DNA of 64,000 bases from Epiperipatus broadwayi (GCA_028023455.1 JAQFVV010013301.1:64001-128000); one strand, 5' to 3'; shown: positions 29,453 to 42,979, numbered from the stretch's first letter. A program made the numbers and translations. The notes: generated from the letters alone by a model not told the origin.

Positions 29453-29668
29453 TATAAATTTATTAAACACACATTGATTATGTAAGTAATATTTACCGAG
29501 GCTGTAACCTCGAGAATATGCATACAAAATGCGATAGTAGGGACCTCCACAGGTGTTTAACCACAAGCTTACGCTATGGAAGAAAAGAGGGGAATTCACC
29601 TCTTTTCTTCCATAGCTTATGCTTGTGGTTAAACACCTGTAGAGGTCCCTACTATTACATTTTGTATG
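29453..29668. mobile_element. Snap-back element, family 2, copy 2
   Basis: This 216-bp insertion is flanked by exact 12-bp repeats TAAATGTTTGAT (29,441-29,452 and 29,669-29,680). The first 68 bp are unpaired and match copy 1 (ATTTATTAAAC, CACATTGATTA, GTAAGTAATATTTAC). The rest folds on itself around 29,594-29,595: CATACAAAATGCGATAG at 29,521 returns as an inverted copy ending GTATG at 29,668, with minor mismatches. The site lies in copy B of the 2.5-kb unit and copy A lacks it. Confidence 0.85.
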
Positions 29669-29680
29669 TAAATGTTTGAT

Positions 29681-30495
29681 CTAAATGTCTTTTCTTGAAA
29701 TGATTTCCTAAAAATTCACTGACTGCTTGCCTTTATCTGCTTATTTTGTTTATCTGCAAAGTCTCTGTTTTTTTTTAAAATCCTATGTCAAATTTATTTT
29801 ATGAAAATAAATTAATAAAAAAAATTTTGAATGACAGTTTTCATGTTGAAGACTCTTGTTTCAACCAAGTTAACTTTCAATTGCAACCTAGAAATTTTAA
29901 GGTTTTTTTTTTTTGTAATTTATTTTTATGGCTATTGTTGTTTCCATTTCTTAGCATATGGACTTTTTCATTTCCATTTTTAGTGTTATCAGTGTGTAAC
30001 TATTGTTATGTTTATATGTGTATCACGATTATCGATTCCTGAAGTTAAATTATGCATTATTAGTTCATTCTTATTTGAGTAGTTTAGTATAGTACTTGAT
30101 CTTTATTCATTACCATGATTAGTTTGTCATCGTTTAAGTCATTGTTTAACGTTTGCTAATGACGCATAAACGTATAACATGAAATGATTGTCATCAGACA
30201 TAACATATTTTGTACAAATATTTTAGTGCTTATTTTGAATTATCTAACAATTGGTATCTAATTTAATTCATGTATATATATGTACATGGTTTGGTAATAT
30301 ATGATTTCAAATTCAATTGTGTAATACTGCTTTGATAAATTATGTCTATATAGTTATTCACATTGATTTCTTCAACTTTCAAAACAATATGTTGGTAACA
30401 TCTTTTAATCCTATCAGATATAAAATCTGACTAAAGTATAGTCCAACATTTCTAAGGCTAAGGTCAGTGTGGGTGTAATTATAAGCTACCCTCAT
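29681..30495. repeat. Dispersed unit, copy B, right part, with empty hAT site
   Basis: Counterpart of 21,635-22,084 plus 23,719-24,069, continuous across the hAT target (GTTTAAGT at 30,132-30,139). After 30,495 the sequence no longer matches copy A. Confidence 0.85.
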
Positions 30496-31168
<673 letters not shown>

Positions 31169-31727
31169 TTAAGTCCTGAGATTATTAATCATTTCTTACT
31201 TTCATTTTGAATATATTTGAAGCTACTAAAATTATCCTTTGACTTTAAATATAGATTATTGTAGAGCCAATTGAAATAGAATATTAAGAGAGTCTCCCTA
31301 CATAAATTCATACTACTGAAAATTGACACCTGAACCTAAAGATAATTCTTTTTGCCTATATATACCATTACAATTTTGGCACTGCCAACTTGCAGCTTGA
31401 AAATAAATAGTATGAATAAATTAATTTATTGACGTGTGATTGTGAGTGAATTATTCATGTGGTATATAAAACTTTATTGTAAAAAATAAAATAAAAAATT
31501 AAATATACTCCTCTGGCTGGGACACAACAAACAGTTATATTTTTTATTTCAAAGGAAATTCAAGTAGATAGGTTTCTATTATTTGTGCATGTTACTAATT
31601 TTAATTTATAGGCAATAAAAGGAATGAAGGCAGACTCTGGACTATTATATTATGGTAAAATATTTATATATGCTAAAATATTGGTTACTTCTTAGATAAT
31701 ATTGGGTTTTACTAACAATTTAATACT

Positions 31728-32042
31728 ATGGAAGAAACTAACCAAGATTTATTGGGCAGGCCTAATCTTGGTTTCCAAGAAATTTTTAATCTGATAAAAG
31801 GGTTAGAAGCAAAATTAAATGTAAAATTAGAAGTTAATTCTCAAAAATTAGAAGCTAATTTAGAAAATAATTCTAAAAAATTAGAAGCACTATCAACAGA
31901 AAATATGACATTAAGGGAAGAGGCTAAGAACAAATTCATAACCTTGAAAGGAAAGATAGAAGCATTAAGGAAAGAAATGAAAGCAGAGAATCATAAGCTG
32001 AATAAAAATTACAAGAATCTTAACAAGAATGTCAAGAATTAA
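31728..32042 (+). pseudogene. Coiled-coil, possibly gag-like, N-terminal fragment
   Basis: The 104-codon frame starts MEETNQDLLGRPNLGFQE. From residue 25 or so it is a Lys/Glu/Leu/Asn heptad-rich coiled coil (KLEVNSQKLEANLENNSKKL). After the stop at 32,040 the same type of polar helical sequence continues in broken frames to about 32,800. Length and position after a possible primer-binding site suit a retroelement gag. There is no zinc knuckle or protease. A host coiled-coil exon cannot be excluded. Confidence 0.4.
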
Positions 32043-32877
32043 AAAAGTAGATTATGGAAGACAATAAATTTCTATGACAAATATTTAAAAATTTTAAACA
32101 GGAATGGAATGTTCATTCCGACATGCAAAGAATAGAATTAAATTTGGAAAATGTTAAAGTTCAAAAGGATGACATAATTAAATTCATACAAGAGTATTGT
32201 ATAAAAATTTCTAATGAAATAAAAGAGAAGGGTTAAAAGAAGTATATGAAAGGACTCAAATAGTATCTGGTACAGTAGTATATCAATTTTTGGAGATAGG
32301 ATGTCAATTGGACAAACTGAACACTAAAATTAATGAAGTGGAACAATAGAATTATCAATTATGAGTTAAGACAAATGATAGAAATAGAATACACCCACAT
32401 AATGAAACTGATAGAGGCAGAGTTGAGACAAAACAGACAAGAGATAGAGATTAACAGAATAAGAAGTTATAATCATCATACAACATAAACAACCAAAGAA
32501 AAGTCAGTAATACATGCCAAGATAGAAGAGGTAAAGACAATAATACAAACTGGATTTAGGCATGTTGATAGGTTAGAATAATGGATAGGTGAATTTAATG
32601 CCAAATTAATAAAGTAAAGTTGAAATGAATAACTGACCAAAGACAAAAGAGGCCAGGACAAAGAGCTAATGAAATGAGAAGAAATATAATGGAAAGTCCA
32701 GTGAATTAAAGATTTGCTTAAACAATTCCCAGCACAAGCTATTTGAAAGTCACATAGAATTGCAAGCTAAAACCACAAGAAATACAAAAATGTCTATTAA
32801 TATTATAACTGAAGTAAAATAAATTAAGTTCCTCCTCCACAACCATTTATGTAAACATATTCAGAAAACAAGAACAA

Positions 32878-33875
32878 TCATCATCGTCATCATCATCATC
32901 ACCATCAACCATTATCAATCCACTGAAGGATGAAGGTCTTTCCAAGTTCAATCCATCTTTTCCTATTTTAGCTTCTCTTCTCCACATCACCCCTGCATAC
33001 TGTCTTATTTCATCCATCCATCTCACATGTGGTCTCTTTCTGGGACTTTTACAATCTCTTGGAATCCAGTTTAAGATTTCACCTGTCCATCTATTATCTT
33101 CTCTTCTAGAAATATGTCCTGCCCAACTTCACTTTGGTCTTTTAATTTTTTCAATGAGGCCAGTAACACCTGTTTGTTCTCTTACCCATACATTGACTTT
33201 TCAATCTCTTCTTGTTACTCCCAACATGCATCTCTCCATACTTGTTTGAGTGTTTTGAAGTCTTTGCATTGCTCTTCTATTAAGTGTCCAAGTCTCAGAT
33301 CCATAAATAAGAACTGGCAAAACACATTTATTAAAAACTTTCCTTTTCAAACACATAGGCATATTTCCTTTTACTATCAAGTTATTTCTACCAAAAGCAC
33401 TCCAACCAAGTTTAATTCTATGATTAATTTCATCCATTATGTTTCCATCTGTATTAATAATCTGATCAAGGTATTTGTAACTGTTAACTTCTAACTCATC
33501 ATAATCAATCTTTATTTTCATATTTTGAGAAAATCTACTAATAACTTTTGTCTTTTTAACATTTATCTTTAGTCCTACTTTCCTACTTTCATCTGACAAC
33601 TTCTGCAACGTTTCCTGTAGCTCTAAAGCATTATTTGCAAAAACAACTACAACATCTGCAAAATCTAAATGACTTAAATAATCTCCATTTACTTTCACTC
33701 CTTTAGCTTCCCATTTTAATCCACAAAATACTTCTTGCAGCACTGCTGTAAAAAGTTTTGGAGATATGGAGTCATCCTGTCTTACACCCTTTTCAATGTT
33801 GATTTTCCTACTATCATTATGTAATGTAATTGTTGCTGTTGCATTTTTATAAATATTCTTTAAAATATGACAATA
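32878..33875 (-). mobile_element. 5'-truncated RTE LINE copy
   Basis: This matches the 3' kilobase of the LINE at 3.66-6.97 kb, including its 3' UTR and a (TCA)n tail at 32,878-32,910 (TGA on the LINE strand). The 5' break is at 33,875, inside the RT. 5' truncation is normal for target-primed retrotransposition. The copy lies inside the presumed LTR retroelement and is therefore younger than it. Confidence 0.9.
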
Positions 33876-33881
33876 CACCAA
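33201..33881 (-). pseudogene. RTE reverse transcriptase fragment
   Basis: The 226-codon frame contains KNIYKNATATITLHND, RQDDSISPKLF, FADVVVFA and YGSETWTLNRR. The catalytic FADD reads FADV, so the second Asp is lost. The first residues come from flanking DNA. Beyond the stop at 33,201 the C-terminus continues in broken frames to about 32,960. At the position where the longer copy is frameshifted, this copy keeps four Ts and remains open. Confidence 0.9.
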
Positions 33882-34228
33882 TATAAATGGTAAAAAATGA
33901 AAATAAGATAGAATATGCAGGAGCTGATGAAGCTAAAGATAGTGTGGATTATTATAAACTGCAAATTTCCAGAATTACTAATATTAAAACTGATGACTCT
34001 TTCTGCAATGAAAATCAAGGTAGGTTAAAAATTAAACCCCTTATAGAAAAATATTTATGATTAGTCTGTCCAATAATAAGCCATCTTATTCAGATAGTAA
34101 TACTAGTTTTCAAAGTTTAGTTCATGAAATAAACTTTAAATAAAATATTAAAAGTCAACATATAAATTCATATTATTGAAAATGTGAACCTAAAGGGCAT
34201 CCCCTTTATCCAATACGTATCATTAAAA

Positions 34229-35867
34229 TAAATACATTATCAAATAAGAGTCTAATAACAGCTATCAGAATGATTGATAAAAACAGTCAACCTTTTCATA
34301 TTACCAGTAATACTGTATATGACATGAGTGGTCATCATTATTGTAAATAAATAAATAATATGGTGTGAGTAATGATATGTTTATTCTTCACATTTTAATA
34401 TGATATTACTTGCGGAAATCTAAATATGTAATGAAAATAAGAAATATTGTATAAAAATTATAGAACATTGATAATGTAAGGAAAAGAACTACATTGGTTT
34501 TTGCAGAGTAATTTTAATTTTGATAATGGATTCATTTTACATGTTGAAAATGATGCGAGAAAAAAACTCAAATTGACATATTTTATAAATATTTCAATTT
34601 ATTTGGGGTCTTATAATTGTAAAAAGTTGAGAAAAATCACATACTGTTCAGTTTTGTAAAATATCTATGAAATTAAATTTTATTTGTAAATAGAATGCAA
34701 CAAACAGGGTAGAAGTGTAATAGATTAACTAAACTGAACATTTATTCCTATGTTTTCATATTAGTATATTAAATTTCATAAAATTAAGTTGTTATTTATA
34801 TTATTATATAAAAAATTATTGTGTGTATTTATAAAGATGAAATCAATCTTATGGTTTTGCTTAAGTAACTTGTATAATTAGACAAGACTAATAACTTCAA
34901 GTTGGTTTTATTATTATGTAAACAATGTTGTAGGTGTAATATAACTAAGATCAAACAAATACAGATATTGTTCTTTATGGGTTTAATGTTGTTGTGCTAT
35001 TTTGTTATCAATGTGTTTTAATAATAAAAAAAACCAGTTAATTATAAAATAAAAGTAAAAAAAAAAAAGTACTCTTTTATCTGCCTCTATAGGAAAATTA
35101 AAATTTAAGAAAATAAGAAATTCTTTAATCAAAAGAAAGGGAAAAGGCTACGCACTTTTTTCTTTCAAAATTTTGGTTATTTGATATCTATTAATAATTT
35201 GAAATTAAACAAATTCCTTAATAATTTGCTGAAGGAATTTAACATAGAAGTAAATAATTATAAAATATAAAATTGAAATAATATTATAACAAAAACAATG
35301 GGTAAAAAAATAATTAGTTTAAAAGAAATCAGTTCTTTAATTAATTAAGCTGTCGTTTGAATAACAGGATGTAATTGTAACACATGGTGATATGTAAAGC
35401 CAGGTTTTGGAAAAAGTTATTATTTCACATACAGCTGTATTTTCAATTTCTCTTTTTTTTTTCATATTTTTGGGCTCATTAATCATAATTATTAGTTTCT
35501 CTTTTTGGCTCTTGCTATAGCGCTAGAAAAGAAAGAACTCAATTAATGGAAAAAATTTAAGAGGATTTCTGTAGACTAATTGCTATGAATGAAAAAAAAA
35601 TACATGCTGTTTATCAAAAATATTAATCTTGAAAACTAAGTAATTATTGTTATTGTTTGTTTTATTCAAAAATGTCTGAATCAATTATTCTGGCTAAATT
35701 TTTATCAAAAAAGCCTCTATTTAACAGTCTTTGGGATTGCTTTTATCTCTACCCATTATAAATTACATTATGTAAATGACTGAAATTATTTATAAACCCA
35801 TTGTATTTTGAAAGGTTGCTGCTGGAAAATAATGTCTAGCTGATAAATAAATGAAATATAATTGAAG
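34229..35867. other. AT-rich spacer
   Basis: No gene or repeat recognised apart from short A/T runs. Confidence 0.5.
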
Positions 35868-36320
35868 TCTATTTCCATTATCTAATATTAATTATTAAAT
35901 GTTTAAATGCTTTTAAACTTTATTTAAGCTTCTCAAACACATTCAGCTGTTAGTATACCAGCCATATTAGTGTATAACATATTTTGAGTAGTATTATTCA
36001 CCTTTTTCTTTAGATATTTGTGGACTATCCAATGACGTTACTATCAAGGGAATCCAACCTGGGATCTTTAGATTTGTGAGTATTAAACTTAAATCAACTT
36101 TCTAATCAACTGGCAAATCTAAAGTTCCCAGATTCAATTTCCTGGATAGTACTGTCATGGCTAATCCAGAAACATCTGAAGGTGAGAGCAAAAAGGACCA
36201 CTTGAAATATTGTGTTATATACTAATCTATGTGCTATTGTATTTGAAAAGTTTATAATAAAGTTTGAAGTTTTTTTTAAATATTTAACAATTAGTATTAG
36301 ATGGTGGAAATTGTTACAAC
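35868..36320. mobile_element. Inverted pair of PLE 3' ends
   Basis: The left half (from TCTATTTCCA at about 35,868) and the right half (ending GGTGGAAATTGTTACAAC) are inverted copies of the PLE 3' terminus known from 8.43 and 59.02 kb. They meet at about 36,100 inside the tRNA-like stretch: the left half carries GGGAATCCAACC and the right half AGATTCAATTTCC, both degraded box B. There is no coding sequence between the halves. Older than the 59-kb pair, judging by mismatches. Confidence 0.7.
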
Positions 36321-36340
36321 GACTATATGATCATCATTAA

Positions 36341-36391
36341 ACAGAAAGAAATTTTCATCATAACATGTGTTATGATGAAAAATTCTTACTG
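36341..36391. repeat. 51-bp near-perfect palindrome
   Basis: ACAGAAAGAAATTTTCATCA and its inverted return meet at ACATGTG. It has no spacer and lies just outside the PLE inverted pair. Confidence 0.8.
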
Positions 36392-38484
36392 TTTAATTTA
36401 TATACTATCTTGCTCTAGCAAATAAAATTAAATAATACAATCATCACTAAGCTTCAGACAAATAACAACTGAATTAATATCAAAACATTTATTGCATTTA
36501 TTTGAAGTAATTATATATTTAAAATTTTAAAACACTTAAACAAGTTACCATTTATTATGGTTGGCAGAATTAAAAATGCATAAATTTTGATAGTAATGAC
36601 TACAATTTGGAAAAAATACCATAACACTTTCTAATAAAATCGAACACTTCCAACCATATTGTCTGGTCTTATAAAAGCTATTTCTCACACTCATTCCGAT
36701 TTACATATGCTATTTTAAAAAAAAGTGGCAATATCTACTATTTCCAGAGGAATTACAGATCATGAGTTATTGTTTTGAACACAACCATGTGCTTTTTGTC
36801 ATCATATATCTTTCAAATAGATCTTCGATTTACAATCAGCTTCTCCACATCAGAATGAATAATTAAATTTCTTGACCTGGTTGTACAATAAGTTTGTTAT
36901 GCTATTAGTTATATGTTTACATTATTTCATTGGTCAGCTGTATTGTGTAATGAATTTAAATCTTAATAATTTTATTGTTTGTCTAATTCCATTATTGATG
37001 ATAAGCTTAAAAATTTTTGAGATAAATTGATAGCTGTCTAGATCATTTTCTTACTTAAATTTTCTGGTCTGATTCGATCATCATCTGATTTCTGTAGGTT
37101 TTGAAATTGGAGTTTCTGTTTGTCTCATCAACATATGATCTGCTTTTACATTCTAGTCATTCATTAAGTAATTTAAATTTATGACAATGCTATCCATAAT
37201 AGGATTGGAAAACTAATGCATGCAATTTCTTTATATTTATAATTATTTCTGGAACCTATTTTGGTCTCATTGAACAAAGGTATAGTTTATGGATATCTAT
37301 CTGCATTTTAACATTTTCATCTGAACTTTTTTTACTATGCTGGTCTGGTCTATTGATTGTTATATTATGTTAGTGCCAGTACTATTAATTATAGCATAGC
37401 CATCTGTATAACTTGCATAATCCATGGGTTACTGTGCAAAACCCTTAGCACTTGAGGGAAGCAATCTAGAAAAAAAATTACTATTCTTGGTATTCAGAAA
37501 ATATAACTATTTTTAATTTGGGCTCCAGGAAAATGTATTCAATAAGCTGGATGCAGCTCTTTTGATTTTTGGATTTTAGTATCAGCAGTGATAAGTGTGT
37601 TTATATGCAACTATAGAGAAATTTGTTATTTCTATAAATTAAATACTGGTTAGCACTTTCAAGAACTTATGGCATTCTCATATTGATAACAAGATGAAAT
37701 GTTAATTATAATGGAGACATATGTGTAATTGTATATATTTAAAAATATTAAAATTTTATTTAAATTTCAAAGTTAAATATTTTAATTAGAGCATCCATTA
37801 TTTGGAGAGAGGGAGGGAAGGATGAGTCTGTATGGTTGGTAGCATAGCAAGTGTTTGTTATTTTCCTCTTTGAATTATTTCATTCAATTAATTGGATGGT
37901 ATAATAGAAGAAGATAAGTTTGTCCTTTAGTACTCAAAGAATATAGAACTATATTTTGACTTGTCTTAGACTCTTTTGTATAAGTATTGGTATTGAGAAA
38001 GGCATGTACATAAGGAAGCTCAGGATTCCACATTATAGATTGACTGACATCTAGTTGGGGAAATTTTAATTTTGTAAGCACTGCTAGGGGTATGTTCGGG
38101 TTCATATTTCCATTATAATTATTGTTCTTGTTGTCATGAATACAAAAACGCCATAAGTTTTTGAAAGTGCTAAGTCATATTTAATTTATAGAAATGGTAA
38201 GCTTTTCTATAGTTGTGCATGAGCACCTTTATTACATTTATTACATTTCATATAGAAGAAGTATAAACATTAATGTCATTATATTTATTAATAATAGCCA
38301 TAAGGAAATCACACTGACACATATGCTGTGTGAATTTATAAAGCAGAGAATATTATCCCTTTTTAAACATAAGATAGAGTTTTTCAAAAGATAAGAATAA
38401 ATCCATCTTATTTTCGTTATGTAAACTCATATATATATATATATATATAATCTCAGTGCATAACGCTATACTGAAATAAATATA
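36392..38484. other. AT-rich spacer
   Basis: Only background open frames (for example 37,884-38,105 on the minus strand, without recognisable motifs). No structured element seen. Confidence 0.45.
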
Positions 38485-38641
38485 CAAATATTAAACGTTA
38501 AATCACCCCACATGGTTAAAAACCCAGTACCGTCCTCTGTGAACAAATATATAAATACGAACTCTAATGTATTTATATATTAGTTCACAGAGGCGGTACT
38601 GGATTTCTTAACCATGGAGGGTGATTTAATGTTTAATATTT
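38485..38641. repeat. Fold-back element, 157 bp
   Basis: Arms of about 70 bp meet near 38,563. The left contains GGTTAAAAACCCAGTACCG and CTCTGTGAAC; the right returns GTTCACAGAGGCGGTACTGG and CTTAACCATGG. There are several mismatches, so it is not very recent. No clear target duplication and no resemblance to the other fold-backs. Confidence 0.75.
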
Positions 38642-39380
38642 ATATATATAATGGCACGTTATATATGATTTGCTTTATTAATTATATATATACGCACATT
38701 AATCTAAAGCATTTAAAATGAGAGCATGAAGACCTTAATTAATCACTTTTAATTCCATTCACTATATTTTAATAAATTATATTTGCATTTAGATGTAATA
38801 TTAAATATATATATATATAGTTATATATATATAACTATTTATTTATTTATCTAGTGCTAGATAAATAAATAATTAGTTAACATATTTATTATAAATTTGC
38901 TTTGCGATTTGTTTTTATTAGTTTGTCCATTTCTTTGTGAACTAGCTGCCTTAGATTCTGACCTAATTTATGAACCAATATATCTTCATAGTCCTTCTTT
39001 AAGTCTGTTTTTGTTATTGGATTCATTTTATTTTATCATATCTTATAATTTATTTATTAAAATTGCTGTGCTCAACTGCAAATAATTACTACAAATGGAA
39101 AATCTTTAATATTTTTCAGACATATTAACGGTTACTCTTGCATCAACTAGAAGGTGAATTTGATTATTTTGTAATATGCAATTATTTTACTGCTAGATTA
39201 TTGTTGATGACTATGTTTATTGCTAGCAATAGCCTAAGTATTTTTAATACAATGTATACTACATATTCAGGGCCTAGATCCACTAATATTTATTAGCATG
39301 TCATTCAGGATAGATTCTGAATCAGTGTTTTTTTTTTTTTTAATATAGAATTTTATTCAGAAATTTGGTTACAATATATG
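38642..39380. other. AT-rich spacer with a small palindrome
   Basis: A (TA)n run and the inverted pair TATTTATTTATCTAG / CTAGATAAATAAATA lie at 38,808-38,872. Otherwise nothing is recognised. Confidence 0.5.
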
Positions 39381-39399
39381 ATAATAGTTAAACATATAA

Positions 39400-39770
39400 T
39401 ATATTACATGATAATCAGGGGATGAAAGCTCAATATTGATATCTTGTTTGACACCAGCTAAAAGGACTAATATGAAGCATATCAGTGAGTAACGAGTCCG
39501 GAATAGTATCTTGTTGTTATAGATGACCACGCTTGCATGTCTCATATATTTCAGCGATAGGTCTAATCCTTTGTCCATGCTTTGCACATAGTTTATATAA
39601 TTTTTCATTACTCTTAGATTGTTGTAGAATGGGATATCCCATCATAATTCTAGCTATCTTAGCATTTTGTTTTTTTTAAGCAAACAACTTTGATATATCC
39701 AGTATGATGGCAATGTTATAAATATCTGGGTGAATATCTGATGATTTCATGTTGCTGATTATTACATTAA
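39400..39770 (-). pseudogene. Unidentified decayed reading frame
   Basis: On the minus strand one frame reads, with only three stops over about 120 codons, SNMKSSDIHPDIYNIAIILD, IARIMMGYPILQQS, KLYKLCAKHGQRIRPIAEI and IPDSLLTDMLHISPFSW. It is richer in Cys, His, Pro and Gly than neighbouring noise, which favours a former coding sequence. I recognise no family. A different frame of the same stretch is open for 79 codons (39,369-39,608) but looks less protein-like. Confidence 0.3.
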
Positions 39771-41409
39771 TAACAAGCTTTTCTAATGGTATTTGAGAAG
39801 TGTTTTATATTAACAGTATTTAACAATATTTGTATCCAGATATCATCTATTTTTATTTTAATTAATTGGATATTTGTCTAACCCAGATTTTTTACTGATG
39901 AGTATAATTATGAACACAGTTTTTTTTAATAGAAACACATGATTTGCTGTTGATTAAACAAGAGAACATCAAAGAGATAGAAAAATCAAATATGATGATT
40001 GTGTTTACTTACAGCTTGAATCTTACATTGCAATTTTTCATTTCAAAGATAAAACAGTTTTTCAATGCCTCATTAAATATATCTTTGAAGTCATAACTCA
40101 ATACATGCTTTTAGAGCCTTGTAGCAAAAGTCTAGCATTTTAAATATACTATCAGAGGTTAAAATTGTATCTCTATAATATAATAATTAGTGATTTAGGA
40201 CAAAAATATCTTCAGAAGAAATACTTTTTTTTCCAAAATCTAACTCAAATGAAAGCGTATGATATGATTGAGAAAGTAAGATTTAGTATGACAGAGGTCA
40301 CAACAAGGTCATTAGTCTTGCTTCTGATATTTTGACACAATTTGCCTTGAGAAAGAAAGAACTCAATCCATATACATTTAGTTATTTCCTAGATTTCTCA
40401 AATCAATCTTTACCAGGTTACAATATTTACAATTCTAACTTAATTTTATTTTATGCCTTGAGTGAATTTCTTATATATATTTTCGCTTTTTCATAAAAAA
40501 TGAAGAAACTGTTATCATTTGATTATTCTTTTTTAATTGAGCTTTATCAATAATGTTAGTTAGTATTAATGTTTTAACAGTGACAATGATTTAATTAACT
40601 CACATAAATAAATCCTGTCATAGTATGTTATAAATGAAATACAATTAATGTGATGTCAAATTTTGTACTATCTTTATTTATAGTAACATGCACCTGCAAT
40701 CATTAAAAGAGTTATTCCTAACTATGAATAGAGAAATTACAAAACCGTTTTTGACAATAACGACCAGCAGTTTAAACAGATGCCATGATTATTCTAATGA
40801 TAATAACTACAAATTGCATTTCACTGATATAATAATTATACAAACTAAAAAATATTGTTTGCATCATATATATATATATATATATTGCTATATACTAACT
40901 CCCCTTTAATATATTTCTTAAATTGAATTTTTCTATAATGTTTTGAGCTTTCTAATTTAATAGATAAATTATTGAACAATGTAGACACATTTTAAACTGT
41001 TTTATATAAGGTTTTTTGAAAACACTACAGTAAATTTTTTTTTACAAAATGGTGTATTCAAAAAGCGTATTGACCAATAAAAAATTATTTTTGTAGCCAA
41101 TTATTTCTTTTTATATATAATTTTCTTCTATTAGATTAATGATTTTTTTCATAGTAATGCTAATTTATTAATATTAGAAAAGTTTGTAAAATCATAAAGT
41201 GTTAATCTATACTTTATGAAAAATTCACATACACACACACACACACATATATATATATATTAAAAACCAGTCAACACTTAGACAATCCCAATATCAATAA
41301 CAATCAATAATCTCAAACTGTTGTCATATATACATAAGACAAATAAAATGTCTGTTAATGCAAAAACTATTGTAATAATAAAAATAATAAATACAATGAT
41401 ATTTAACTA
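39771..41409. other. AT-rich spacer
   Basis: Short (TA)n at 40,866-40,886 and (CA)n(TA)n at 41,227-41,260. No gene recognised. Confidence 0.5.
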
Positions 41410-42264
41410 CACCTGGGTCTCTTTTTATGCAGACTTATTTAACACGATTTTGAAGTTACGCGATTCGTATTTCACCGGAAGTCGATTTCCGATAATGCGC
41501 TATTACTTTAAATAATAAATTTTGCGCACTTATGTTATATTGAAAGTAATAGCACATTATTGGAATTCGACTTTCATCTTAGTAATTTCAATATTTTCAG
41601 TGCTTTATAATAGTCAGATTTTATGCAATAATGAAATTAATATCATGATTTCCACATTTTATGTACACATATTAAATTTTACAAGCTTATAATGTAAATT
41701 TGTTTAAACATTGTGCATGTTAATTTTAAATCACATTCTGTTTTGTTATTTAAAAAAAGAACATAATCAATTATTATTTTCTTATTAATGACATTAATCA
41801 TTAACGTGCTCTTAAATTCCAACGAGAGCTAAATGGTTGTATGTCTGGATATCGCGAGCTTCATAAACAATTAATAAAATCTTCATCTTAAAAATTAATT
41901 ACTAATTATGTTGTCACCAGAAAATCATAATAATTAAAATGTGTATAAAAAAATGTAAATTACTGTATTGTAAATTATGCATAAAAATATATTATTTTGA
42001 ATAAAATTAAATATTATAGTTAAAAAAAGTTTGTCTTGTATCAATTTATTTCAAACTTTAAATTTTTTTTTAGTCATATTTTTTTTATTTTTTTTGCGTG
42101 AATTTTAAAGTAATTTTACATTGGTGCTTTGCTTTTACACAAATTTTGAAAAATCACAGACTGCATCCCCCCTTTTTCAATGTAAGTTATGTCTATTTTT
42201 GCGTGATTTTGTTTGTCCATGCTTTCTGAGGAACCTATCTATCGCGTAAAATGAGACCCAGGTG
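41410..42264. mobile_element. TA-target transposon, copy 1 (non-autonomous)
   Basis: The 855-bp element is bounded by CACCTGGGTCTC and GAGACCCAGGTG, with the inverted similarity extending about 24 bp (TTTTATGC / GCGTAAAA), and is flanked by TA on both sides (41,408-41,409; 42,265-42,266). Near the left end is a long internal palindrome with arms around 41,480 and 41,560 (GTCGATTTCCGATAATGCGC / GCACATTATTGGAATTCGAC). There is no ORF. TA duplication is the habit of Tc1/mariner transposases, but the family is not identified. Confidence 0.8.
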
Positions 42265-42785
42265 TATTATATATTTGTACTTCCGATTAATTACTTTGGA
42301 TTGAAAGATTATATATAATGGTCAATTACCATTATATTTAAATTACCATTATATATATATATATATATATATCACGAAAAATATTTAAAGAAAAAATATT
42401 TTTGAATTTGTAGAATATTGTTATAAAATATATAAATTTATTAATTAGTGTGTTAATATGATGATTCCAACACATTTTAAAATCTATTAACATTCAAAGA
42501 CATGTAATACAATTTACTTGTTCTACTTTTATACACTTATTAGCACTATATATTGCATAATTATTATATAGCCAATCATATAAATATAGATGTATATCAG
42601 CATTTTTATATTTCATGTGAAAAGAGCATATTAGCATATATATTTTTTCTCCATTTATATAAATTCATTTGGCAAAACACTAAAAACAATTATGTTCAAC
42701 TTTCTTGAAATTTTTTTATAGAAATATTAATACTTCATAAATGTTACCAAAAATCACCCTTTTTTTTTATTTTGTTGTAATATTC
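42265..42785. other. AT-rich spacer
   Basis: Nothing recognised except a short (TA)n at about 42,350. Confidence 0.5.
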
Positions 42786-42976
42786 TATAAATACAATTTA
42801 TCCAAACCACTTTGAACACTTTTTAGCAAAACTCTTTATTTGTATAAAAAACGTTTTTTAAGAGATTAAAGTGAACTGGCTCTGAAGAAAACTGCAGGAA
42901 AATCAAAACATAAGGCATACAAATAAAGAGTTTTGCTAAAAAGTGTTCAAAGTGATTTGGATAAATTGAATTTATA
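42786..42976. mobile_element. MITE-like element with 60-bp inverted repeats
   Basis: Near-perfect 60-bp arms at 42,786-42,845 and 42,917-42,976 (AACACTTTTTAGCAAAACTC / GAGTTTTGCTAAAAAGTGTT) enclose a 71-bp loop. It sits at the downstream edge of the decayed LINE reverse transcriptase. The family is unknown and no certain target duplication is visible. Confidence 0.75.
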
Positions 42977-42979
42977 ATA

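Larger units (their letters stand above)
31274..34228 (+). mobile_element. Ruined LTR retroelement (tentative)
   Basis: Two stretches resemble each other in direct orientation: 31,274-31,372 and 34,133-34,228, sharing ATAAATTCATA, TATTGAAAAT-like and TGAACCTAAAG. The first is followed by TTTTGGCACTGCC, which resembles the LTR end and primer-binding region of many Gypsy-like elements (TTTGGCGC...). A gag-like coiled-coil frame comes next (31,728). The interior is only about 2.7 kb, of which 1 kb is a nested LINE, so most of the pol region is missing. The outer LTR boundaries are not visible. Confidence 0.4.

Noticed and set aside
33114-33494. 126-codon plus-strand frame
   Set aside because: Antisense shadow of the truncated RTE reverse transcriptase.
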